From contig CAMCPF010000020.1 in the NCBI GenBank assembly GCA_945876515.1, positions 1-16,374 on the forward strand: a stretch of DNA of 16,374 bases, read 5' to 3'. The DNA is from Candidatus Kuenenia stuttgartensis (GTDB taxonomy: Bacteria; Planctomycetota; Planctomycetia; Pirellulales; UBA1268). Position numbers and translations under genes: made by a program. Within the stretch, counting starts at the first letter, position 1; the number at the start of each line of letters is the position of its first letter. The notes under the pieces are model-generated. The model made no database searches, was not told the origin of the DNA, and saw only the letters and a list, made by a program, of their open reading frames with translations. This document shows, one piece after another, positions 1-6,021 of the stretch.

Positions 1-832
1 CGAAGTCGAGCCTGGCCTCCCGGGCCCGGAAGGAGCCATCGCCATACTCGGGAATCGAGCCGGCCGGGGAGATGATGTCGCGCATGCGGGCGAAGGTGCC
101 GCGAAAGGCGTCAGACTCGGCCACCCGCGGGAGCCAGCCCTCGAGCCTCGCGAGCTCCAGGAAGAAGCAGAGCCCCAGGCTCGAATAGTTGCTGGCATCC
201 TCGTCGAGGTCGCCGGTCGCCAGGATCCGCGCGCCGAGGGCGGCGATCATCTCCCGCACGCGGGCGGCGGGCACCGTCGGCTCGGTGGCGAAGCTGCGGG
301 CCAGGCAGTCGGCCGCGACCGCGTCGGCCAGGGCGATGTTGCAGTCAAAGAAGCGGGCCTCGAGGGGATGGCTCTCGACGTACCACGAAACCAGGGGCAC
401 AGCCCGCGCGAGCAGGCGGGCCCGGAGGTCGCCCACGAGCAGCCCGGCGTCGTGCAACCGCAGCACGAGCAGGCCGAGCGGCCGGCTGACGTGGAAGTCG
501 CGATCGGCCCGGCCGCCGGGGGTGGCGAGGAAGGCGTCGAGTTCCGCCAGGGCGTGGGCCCGGTAGCGGGCATCGCCCGTCTTCTCGGCCACGAGCCAGG
601 CCGCGAGCGCCGTCGTGATCCGATCGGCAGGCTGCCGTCGCGCCGGCGGCAGGGCCAGGGCGGCATCGACCGCGGCCTGAAAGAGCGGCACGTAGCCGGC
701 AGGCACCGCCGGGGGAGCGATCTCGGCGGCCGAGACCGACGAGACGGGCGGCAGATTCACGCCCGCAATCACGGGTAGAACCGTGGCCGCGAGCAGCGAC
801 GCCATCCCAACTCGACAAACCGGGTCGGCCAT
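1..832 (-). CDS. Secreted alpha/alpha-toroid-like protein, 3' end cut by window edge
   Basis: An uninterrupted minus-strand frame runs from ATG at 830-832 to the left edge, giving 277 residues without a stop. The N-terminus has a hydrophobic stretch at about residues 10-35, with a possible cleavage after VSSVSA, so export is likely. The body is rich in amphipathic helices. DEDASNYSSL (210-219), FFLELARLEGW (223-233) and SPAGSIPEYGDG (255-266) resemble the helical-barrel domain of heparinase/alginate-lyase-like and related (alpha/alpha) toroid proteins, so a carbohydrate role is possible. That is inference, because the catalytic part may lie outside the window. The start overlaps the stop of the upstream FG-GAP gene as TGATG, implying translational coupling. 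No strong ribosome binding site is visible, and Met10 is an alternative start. Confidence 0.72.
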   Translation of the reverse strand, partial: MADPVCRVGMASLLAATVLPVIAGVNLPPVSSVSAAEIAPPAVPAGYVPLFQAAVDAALALPPARRQPADRITTALAAWLVAEKTGDARYRAHALAELDAFLATPGGRADRDFHVSRPLGLLVLRLHDAGLLVGDLRARLLARAVPLVSWYVESHPLEARFFDCNIALADAVAADCLARSFATEPTVPAARVREMIAALGARILATGDLDEDASNYSSLGLCFFLELARLEGWLPRVAESDAFRGTFARMRDIISPAGSIPEYGDGSFRAREARLDF

Positions 833-2073
833 CACTTCTGCCGGAAGGCGAACACGCCCCGCTTGTTGGCCACGGCGATGTCGGGCTTGCCGTCGCCGTT
901 GAGATCGGCCACGGTCACCTGCGTGCCCACGCCGCTGTCGTCGTCGATCAGGTGCGGCTCGAAGGTCGCCCCGCCCTTGCCGTCCCGCACCAACTTGAAC
1001 CAGTAGAGCACCGGCGGGGCGTCGGGCTCGGCGTCGCCCTTGGGCCCGTGGGCCCAGCGGCGCTTGCCCGTCACGATGTCGGTCAGGCCGTCGCCGTCGA
1101 TGTCGGCCGCGGCGAGCGCGTGTGGCTGGGAGAAGCTCACGCCCTGCGGGCTCTCCTCCGGCTTGCTGCCCACGAACCGGTGCTCGGTGAACGAGCCGTC
1201 GGCCTGCTGCCGGAACCAGCCCAGGCCGTAGCCGTGGGCGTCGTAGCTCGTGACCACGTCGTTCTTCGTGTCGCCATCCACGTCGAACACGAGCATCTGC
1301 GCCCCGCCGCGGGCACCGGGCGGCCCAAAGGGCCCGGGATGAAACGGCCAGATCGCATCTTCCGCAATGCTCGCCGGCTGCTCGAACCAGCCGTCCTTCG
1401 TAAGAATGTCGACGCGGGTGTCGCCGTTGACGTCGTCCGCCCCGGCGCCGTGCGTGTAGCGGAAATACTTCTTGTCGTTCTCCGGCGAGCGGGGCGTGAT
1501 CGGCCGAAACCTCGCCTTCGCCAGCGGGCTCTTCCAGTCGATCTCCGCGAAGCCCAGCCGGCCACCGAGCTCCGGGCCGCTCGACTGGCAGAACAGCTCC
1601 GGCTTGCCATCGCCCGTGACGTCGAGCAGGCCCGGCGACTCCCCGTCGGCCACGTCGAACACGGCGTGCTTCGCCCACGCCCCGCCCTTTGCCTGCGGAT
1701 TCACGCACACGACGGCCGGCTCGCCGGGCAGGTCGTAGACGAGGATGTCCTGCCAGCCGTCGCCATCAAAGTCGTGGGCAAACATCAGAAAGTAGTTGGA
1801 GTAACCCCGCGACGGATCGTAGGGCGTCTTGGCGGGGCCGCTCGGGTTCTCCCGCGGGGGCGTGTATTCCGTGCGGCGGGCGAAGTCGGGCCCGTGCCAG
1901 ATCCCGTTCCCGGCGGCGATGTCGGCATGGCCGTCCTGGTCGAAGTCGGCCACGGCACAGCCCTCGGCCTCGAACCGCTCCGTGATCACCTGCTTTTCAA
2001 ACGCCACCTCGCCGGCACGTCCTGAATCGACGAAAGCGAACAGACCAATCATCGTCACCATCACGGTTCGCAT
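832..2073 (-). CDS. Secreted FG-GAP/VCBS-repeat beta-propeller protein
   Basis: 413 residues from ATG at 2071-2073. The start is set by GGAGAG five bases upstream and by an immediately following signal peptide (MRTVMVTMIGLFAF..., probable cleavage near SGRA-GE at residue 20). An open extension upstream runs through the repeat region and is not credible. Seven calcium-loop repeats with a D-x-(D/N)-x-D-G-x-x-D pattern are visible: DFDQDGHADI (43-52), DFDGDGWQDI (101-110), DVTGDGKPEL (151-160), DVNGDTRVDI (214-223), DVDGDTKNDV (264-273), DIDGDGLTDI (324-333) and ADLNGDGKPDI (389-399). This is typical of an FG-GAP/VCBS (integrin-alpha-like) propeller, a calcium-binding scaffold outside the cytoplasm. 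No enzymatic residues can be assigned. Its stop overlaps the start of the toroid-like gene. It may share a transcript with the HEAT and oxidoreductase genes, with a structured repeat in the gap. Confidence 0.88.
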   Translation of the reverse strand: MRTVMVTMIGLFAFVDSGRAGEVAFEKQVITERFEAEGCAVADFDQDGHADIAAGNGIWHGPDFARRTEYTPPRENPSGPAKTPYDPSRGYSNYFLMFAHDFDGDGWQDILVYDLPGEPAVVCVNPQAKGGAWAKHAVFDVADGESPGLLDVTGDGKPELFCQSSGPELGGRLGFAEIDWKSPLAKARFRPITPRSPENDKKYFRYTHGAGADDVNGDTRVDILTKDGWFEQPASIAEDAIWPFHPGPFGPPGARGGAQMLVFDVDGDTKNDVVTSYDAHGYGLGWFRQQADGSFTEHRFVGSKPEESPQGVSFSQPHALAAADIDGDGLTDIVTGKRRWAHGPKGDAEPDAPPVLYWFKLVRDGKGGATFEPHLIDDDSGVGTQVTVADLNGDGKPDIAVANKRGVFAFRQK

Positions 2074-2349
2074 CAGAACTCTCCGAGGACGCAGTGAGGG
2101 GTTGCCCGTGCTTCTTACACGATTGACCGCAAGGGGTTGCCCGTGCCAGTCGAGCGGCGTTGGCAGCGAGCGGAGGCAGGATGCCGAAGCGAAGCTGGCA
2201 TCGAGCGACCGAAGGGCAGGATGCCCGGAGGGAGCGTCCGGCGAGATGGCACGGGCAGCCCCGAGCCTCCGCGAGCAAGGCCCCGCCGAGCGTCCGGCGA
2301 GATGGCACGGGCAGCCCCGAGCCCCGCGCACACAGGGCAGAAGGCATCG
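2074..2349. repeat. Intergenic structured-repeat region (element A with duplicated ends)
   Basis: No gene is seen in these 276 bases between the FG-GAP and HEAT genes. The core element spans 2133-2262, bounded by inverted arms GGGGTTGCCCGTGCCA (2133-2148) and TGGCACGGGCAGCCCC (2247-2262), which pair over 16 positions with one T-G wobble on the plus strand. Inside are two short hairpins with AGGAT loops: GGC-AGGAT-GCC near 2176 and GGGC-AGGAT-GCCC near 2213. The right end is duplicated: 36 bases at 2232-2267 recur exactly at 2288-2323. A second left-arm copy (GGGGTTGCCCGTGC) lies at 2098-2111, so the arms are nested. The outermost arm ends 31 bases after the HEAT stop codon. A related element occurs at 5847-5975. 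Confidence 0.75.
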
Positions 2350-4320
2350 TCACCCAGCCTTCTTCGCGGGCTGCACCTTGGCCCGGATCTCGTTGGCGGC
2401 CTTCGTGGCTTCGGCTTCGAGGCCCGGCATCTTCGCCGCTTCCTCGGCCACCGCGAGCGTGGCGCCGCTCGGATACCGAACGAGGATCTCGAGCACCGCC
2501 TTGCGGTCGGCATCCTCTTGGGCGACGGCCAGCACCTTGCGGCACATCTCCGCCCGCTCGCCGTCGGGCAACACGAACTGCCGCGCGATCCGGATGTAGC
2601 CGCGGAGGGCCCGGGTCTTGAACTTGCCGCCCGGCTCGGCCGTGGCCAGGCCGAGCAGCACCGGCGCGGCGTCGGCCGTCATCCACTTGCCCAGGAGCCG
2701 CGTGGCGGCGTCCTCGAGGGCCTCGTCGCCGGAGCGGGCCACCGTCGCCATGGTCTCCACGGCCTTCGTGCCACCCACCTCGCCGATAACGTCGAGCAGC
2801 ATCACCTTCGCCTCGGCCGGCGCCTTCTCCAGGGCCGTGGCCAGCTTGCCGGCGCAGCCGTCGCGGTCGGGCATCCGCACGCTCGCCTCGCGGACCGCCG
2901 TGCGGGCGGCCTCGCCCTCGCCAGGGCTTTTCGGCGCCGTGGCGGCGGCCACGAGCACGTCAAGATTCGCGAGATCCACCGTCGGCCCGAGGGCGACGAT
3001 CGTGGCCGTGCGGACCTTCTCCTCGGGGTGGCTTGCCAGCGGCAAGAGGGCCGCGACCGCGGCGATCCGCCGCCGACCCACGAGCTCGACCAGCACCGGC
3101 AGGATCTTCGCGTCGGCGCCCTGGAGGCGGGCCACGATCTCGCGATCGACGGCCGCGCCGGGGAGCGAGGCGACCGCCGCCCGAGCCGTGTCGGCGATGC
3201 CCGGATCCTCGTCGGCCGCCGCTATCAAGAGCGGCCCGACCACGGCGGCGTCACCGGCCCGGCCGAGGGCCTCGATCGCCGCCAGCCGCAGCGGCTTCGG
3301 GTTGGGGGCCGAGAGCATCCGCGTCAGCGCCGCCACCACCGGCTCGCGGGCGCCGCCCGCGTTGCGTTCGGCAAGAACGTCGATCAACAGCACGGCCCGC
3401 GGCACGGCGTTGCCGCCGCTCGCCGCATCGATTGCCCCATCGATCACCTTGAGCAGCGCCGAGTCGACCTCGGCGGCGAGCGTTGCGTCGGCCGCGTCAC
3501 CCCGCCCCAGGTCTCGGGCCGTAAAGACCGCCATGTTCGCCAGCCGTTTGGTGGGCGAGGCGAGCGTCTCGACGAGCAGCGGAATGCCCTCCCTGCCCTT
3601 GGCGATGATCGTGCCGCGGATCGCCTCGGCCCGCCGCTGCTCGGAGACGTCAGCCGCCCGCACGACGCCATAGAGGGCAACCGCCTCCTCGCCCTTGCCG
3701 GCGGCATGCAGGTTCGCCGCACAGAGCACGGCCGCCTCGGCGACGGCATCCAGCCGGGCGGGCGAGGCCGCCTTCTCGAGCGCCCCGGCGAGCAGCAGGC
3801 CCGCCTCGGGCGTGGCGATCCGCCCGAGCGACCAGGCGGCCGCGGCGGCCACCTCGGCATCCTCGGCCGCAAGCTTGCCCGCCAGCAGTGGCACCGCCGC
3901 GGCGTCGCCCCGGACGCCGAGCGACGCGATCACGCCGGTCAGGAGCCGGGAGTCGAGTGTACCGGTCGCCTCCCGCAGCGCGGCGGCGGCCTCGTCACCG
4001 GGGATCGCCTCGAGCGCGATCCGGGCCCAGGAGGCCAGCCGCGGGTTGCGCAGGAGCGGCGCCACCGCCGGCACGGCGGCACGCGAGCCGTTCACCGCCG
4101 CGAACTTGCAGGCAAGCGCCTTGTCGGCCTCGGGCCCATCACCCTGGAGGATGGCGATCAGCTCGGCCTCGGTGGACGTCGGCGTGGGGGCCGCGTGGGC
4201 CCCGACGGCGATCATGACCACCGTCGTCGCGACGGCGAGCCGGATCAAGCGGATGGAGGTCAGCACCCTGGTGTCGTGGTTCGTGTGATCCATAGGATTC
4301 ATGCCCTTGGTGCGGTTCAT
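2350..4320 (-). CDS. Secreted HEAT-repeat protein
   Basis: 656 residues from ATG at 4318-4320, chosen because it overlaps the upstream oxidoreductase stop as ATGA. In-frame ATGs at 4300-4302 and 4291-4293 are alternatives, and none has a strong ribosome binding site. A hydrophobic segment (residues ~26-43, ending AVGAHA-AP) is a probable signal peptide preceded by an unusually long polar leader, which is built from a 9-base tandem repeat. The remainder is almost wholly helical repeats in HEAT style, for example AAVPLLAGKLAAEDAEVAAA, PLRLAAIEALGRAGDAAVVG and EKVRTATIVALGPTVDLANL, and ends in a Lys/Ala-rich tail. HEAT solenoids are protein-interaction scaffolds and no catalytic site is evident. 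Such proteins often neighbour Gfo/Idh/MocA genes in planctomycetes, so a shared envelope role is inferred. Confidence 0.86.
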   Translation of the reverse strand: MNRTKGMNPMDHTNHDTRVLTSIRLIRLAVATTVVMIAVGAHAAPTPTSTEAELIAILQGDGPEADKALACKFAAVNGSRAAVPAVAPLLRNPRLASWARIALEAIPGDEAAAALREATGTLDSRLLTGVIASLGVRGDAAAVPLLAGKLAAEDAEVAAAAAWSLGRIATPEAGLLLAGALEKAASPARLDAVAEAAVLCAANLHAAGKGEEAVALYGVVRAADVSEQRRAEAIRGTIIAKGREGIPLLVETLASPTKRLANMAVFTARDLGRGDAADATLAAEVDSALLKVIDGAIDAASGGNAVPRAVLLIDVLAERNAGGAREPVVAALTRMLSAPNPKPLRLAAIEALGRAGDAAVVGPLLIAAADEDPGIADTARAAVASLPGAAVDREIVARLQGADAKILPVLVELVGRRRIAAVAALLPLASHPEEKVRTATIVALGPTVDLANLDVLVAAATAPKSPGEGEAARTAVREASVRMPDRDGCAGKLATALEKAPAEAKVMLLDVIGEVGGTKAVETMATVARSGDEALEDAATRLLGKWMTADAAPVLLGLATAEPGGKFKTRALRGYIRIARQFVLPDGERAEMCRKVLAVAQEDADRKAVLEILVRYPSGATLAVAEEAAKMPGLEAEATKAANEIRAKVQPAKKAG

Positions 4321-4322
4321 GC
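4278..4322. repeat. Degenerate 9-base tandem repeat spanning a stop/start overlap
   Basis: Five consecutive 9-base units read on the plus strand: GGTTCGTGT, GATCCATAG, GATTCATGC, CCTTGGTGC, GGTTCATGC. On the minus strand they encode three-residue units at the HEAT protein N-terminus (MNR, TKG, MNP, MDH, TNH). The array covers the oxidoreductase stop and HEAT start. The third and fifth units are nearly the same and the fourth is the most diverged. Confidence 0.5.
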
Positions 4323-5603
4323 CTGCCACGGCTCGCGCCGCGCCTCCGATCGCAGCCGGTTGGCCGCCTCGTCGTCGATGAAGGTGGTGGTCGCCAGATC
4401 GAGCTTCACGGGTCGCCCCAAATAGATCGCGATGTTGGCAGCGTGGCAGGCCAGATGCGCGTTGCAGGCGGCCTCGGCGTTGCCCTTCGGCTTGCCACGG
4501 GTCTTCACACAGTCGAGGAAGTCGCGGACGTGGAAGGTGGCTGGATAGCCGCCGATCTCCTCGACCTTGCGGCCGGCGAGCAGCTCGGGGGACGAGAGCA
4601 CCATCTTGCCGCTGTCGCCCGCCTCGACCCAGCCGTCGGTTCCCTCGAACCGCACCGGGCAGGAGCCGAGCGGGATCCAGCCCTTCTCGCGAAACACGAG
4701 CTCGCAGCCGTTGTCGTAGCGGCAGACGAGCTCGTCGCCCTTGGGCGGGGCGTACTCGACCGGCGGCGGGCAGTCGTTGACGGCCCACTGGCAGAGATCG
4801 ACGCAGTGCGAGCCCCACTCGAGCACGCCGCCGCCGACCATGCCGCCCCCCTTCTCGAAGTTGAAGCCGTCGGCGAGCGTGCGGGCGTTGAAGGGCCGCC
4901 AGGCCGCCGGCCCCAGGTACATGTCCCAGTCGTCGATCTTGGAGTCGGGCGCCGGCTCCTCCGGCAGCCAGCCGCTGGTCGCGGCCTTCATGCCCGCCGG
5001 ATGGGCATAGACCCGCTTGAGCGTGCCCAGCCGACCGGTGCGGGCCAGTTCGCAGGCGAAGGCGAAGTGCGGGAGGTTTCGCCGCTGCGTGCCCGCCTGG
5101 AAGACGGTGCCGCAGCGGTTCATCGTGTCGCGGTGGACGAGCGTCTCGGCGATGTTCTTCGTGCAGGGCTTCTCGCAGTAGACATCCTTGCCGGCCCGGG
5201 CGGCGAGCATGGCCATCAGGCCGTGCCAGTTGGGACCGGTGGCGATCAGGACGGCGTCGAGGTCGTCGCGGTCGAGCAGTTCGCGGAAGTCCTTGTAGGT
5301 GGCGCAGGCGGCGGAGCCGTGGTGCTTGTCGATCACGCCCTTGACGTGATTGCGGCGCTTCTCCTTCACATCGCAGACGGCGGCGAACTGGACGTCGGCC
5401 TGCTGGAGGAAGCAGCCGAGGTCGTATTCACCGCGGCGGCCGATCCCGATCCCGCCCACGACGATCCGTTCGCTCGGCGGCACCGCCCCGTCGAGGCCGA
5501 GGGCCGACGAGGGAATGATCGTCGGCGCCGCGACCGCCGCCCCAGCCGCGAGACCGCCGCGGAGAAAGCCGCGGCGAGTGGCAGAACCTGATGCACGTGA
5601 CAT
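4317..5603 (-). CDS. Tat-exported Gfo/Idh/MocA-family oxidoreductase
   Basis: 428 residues from ATG at 5601-5603, with a strong CAGGAGG ribosome binding site eight bases upstream. The N-terminus is a twin-arginine signal (TRRGFLRGGLAAGAAVAAP, residues 9-27), so it is exported folded, probably with its cofactor. The Rossmann domain follows: glycine motif GIGIGRRG (51-58), CDVK (77-80) and the family lysine motif EKP (144-146) within DVYCEKPCTKN. The C-terminal half has FQAGTQRR (168-175) and WGSHCVDLCQW (263-273), where His266 is the likely catalytic-site histidine. Members reduce or oxidise sugars and related polyols with NAD(P); the substrate cannot be read from sequence. Secreted forms are greatly expanded in planctomycetes. 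The stop overlaps the HEAT start by four bases (ATGA), so the two are probably co-translated. Confidence 0.93.
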   Translation of the reverse strand: MSRASGSATRRGFLRGGLAAGAAVAAPTIIPSSALGLDGAVPPSERIVVGGIGIGRRGEYDLGCFLQQADVQFAAVCDVKEKRRNHVKGVIDKHHGSAACATYKDFRELLDRDDLDAVLIATGPNWHGLMAMLAARAGKDVYCEKPCTKNIAETLVHRDTMNRCGTVFQAGTQRRNLPHFAFACELARTGRLGTLKRVYAHPAGMKAATSGWLPEEPAPDSKIDDWDMYLGPAAWRPFNARTLADGFNFEKGGGMVGGGVLEWGSHCVDLCQWAVNDCPPPVEYAPPKGDELVCRYDNGCELVFREKGWIPLGSCPVRFEGTDGWVEAGDSGKMVLSSPELLAGRKVEEIGGYPATFHVRDFLDCVKTRGKPKGNAEAACNAHLACHAANIAIYLGRPVKLDLATTTFIDDEAANRLRSEARREPWQA

Positions 5604-5846
5604 GAACACGGCCTCCTGCTGCTGTAAAGACGCTGGCAACGAGGTCAATCCCCCGTCCCGAGCCGACGTTGTACCACGGCGTGCATGAAGCCCCAAGCAC
5701 GCAGGGATCGGATTCGAGCGGCCGGCTGGCGGGATCCGCGCAGCGGTGGTCTCGAAGGTGGAGTGGCTGGCGGACTCCGCGGAACACAGGTCCGCGGCTA
5801 CTTTTCCGCCACAGGCCTGCGGCTGCGTTTCTGAGATGGCCCGCGA
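5604..5846. other. Upstream region of the oxidoreductase gene; no gene seen
   Basis: The gene-free stretch between the oxidoreductase start and the SNF2 stop is 418 bases (5604-6021). This part should hold the oxidoreductase promoter. On the minus strand TTGACC (5648-5643) lies 16 bases from TACAGC (5626-5621), a weak -35/-10 pair. It would leave a leader too short to be comfortable with the ribosome binding site, so it is only a possibility. A GC hairpin sits at 5777-5797 (separate entry). From 5847 the region is occupied by repeat element B. Confidence 0.4.
5777..5797. repeat. Perfect 7-bp intergenic hairpin
   Basis: CCGCGGA (5777-5783) and TCCGCGG (5791-5797) form a perfect 7-bp stem around the loop ACACAGG. 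On the plus strand it is followed by CTACTTTT, which looks terminator-like, but no plus-strand gene ends here. It may instead be an intergenic palindromic repeat. Confidence 0.45.
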
Positions 5847-5975
5847 GGGGGTGCCGGTTCCCAGAGCCGGCGTTGATGGCAAGCGCAGGCAGGATGCCGA
5901 AGCGCAGCCAGCATCGAGTGAGCGGAGGCCAGGATGGCCAGAGCGAACGTCCGGACGACGGGGACCGGCGCCCCC
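5847..5975. repeat. Structured intergenic repeat, element B
   Basis: This second copy of the repeat family begins, on the minus strand, 46 bases after the SNF2 stop. Outer arms GGGGGTGCCGGTTCCC (5847-5862) and GGGGACCGGCGCCCCC (5960-5975) pair over all 16 positions, two as T-G wobbles on the plus strand. The interior shares GCAGGCAGGATGCCGAAGCG, GCATCGAG and CGTCCGG with element A in the same order. The second inner hairpin is GGCC-AGGAT-GGCC here against GGGC-AGGAT-GCCC in element A. Nothing else is seen up to the SNF2 stop at 6022. Confidence 0.72.
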
Positions 5976-6021
5976 GAGCTTGTGCCAAACGGCGATGCGG
6001 TCAGGGGAACAGGCACCCGCG

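Noticed and set aside
952..2025. 357-residue plus-strand open frame
   Set aside because: It is antisense to the FG-GAP gene, whose seven calcium-loop repeats fix the true frame.
2133..2262. Insertion sequence or transposon end pair
   Set aside because: The inverted arms enclose about 100 bases without a transposase, and no target-site duplication is apparent. A non-autonomous element remains possible.
2098..2323. CRISPR array suggested by repeated 36-base blocks
   Set aside because: Only two direct copies with a 20-base interval, embedded in an inverted-repeat element, and no cas genes.
2137..4425. 762-residue plus-strand open frame
   Set aside because: It lies antisense to the HEAT gene, starts in the repeat region, and has Arg/Gly/His-rich low-complexity sequence without domains. 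Long antisense frames are expected at this GC content.
4321..4818. 166-residue N-terminal extension of the HEAT protein
   Set aside because: It overlaps the oxidoreductase gene in another frame, is Arg-rich without domains, and would place the signal peptide inside the protein.
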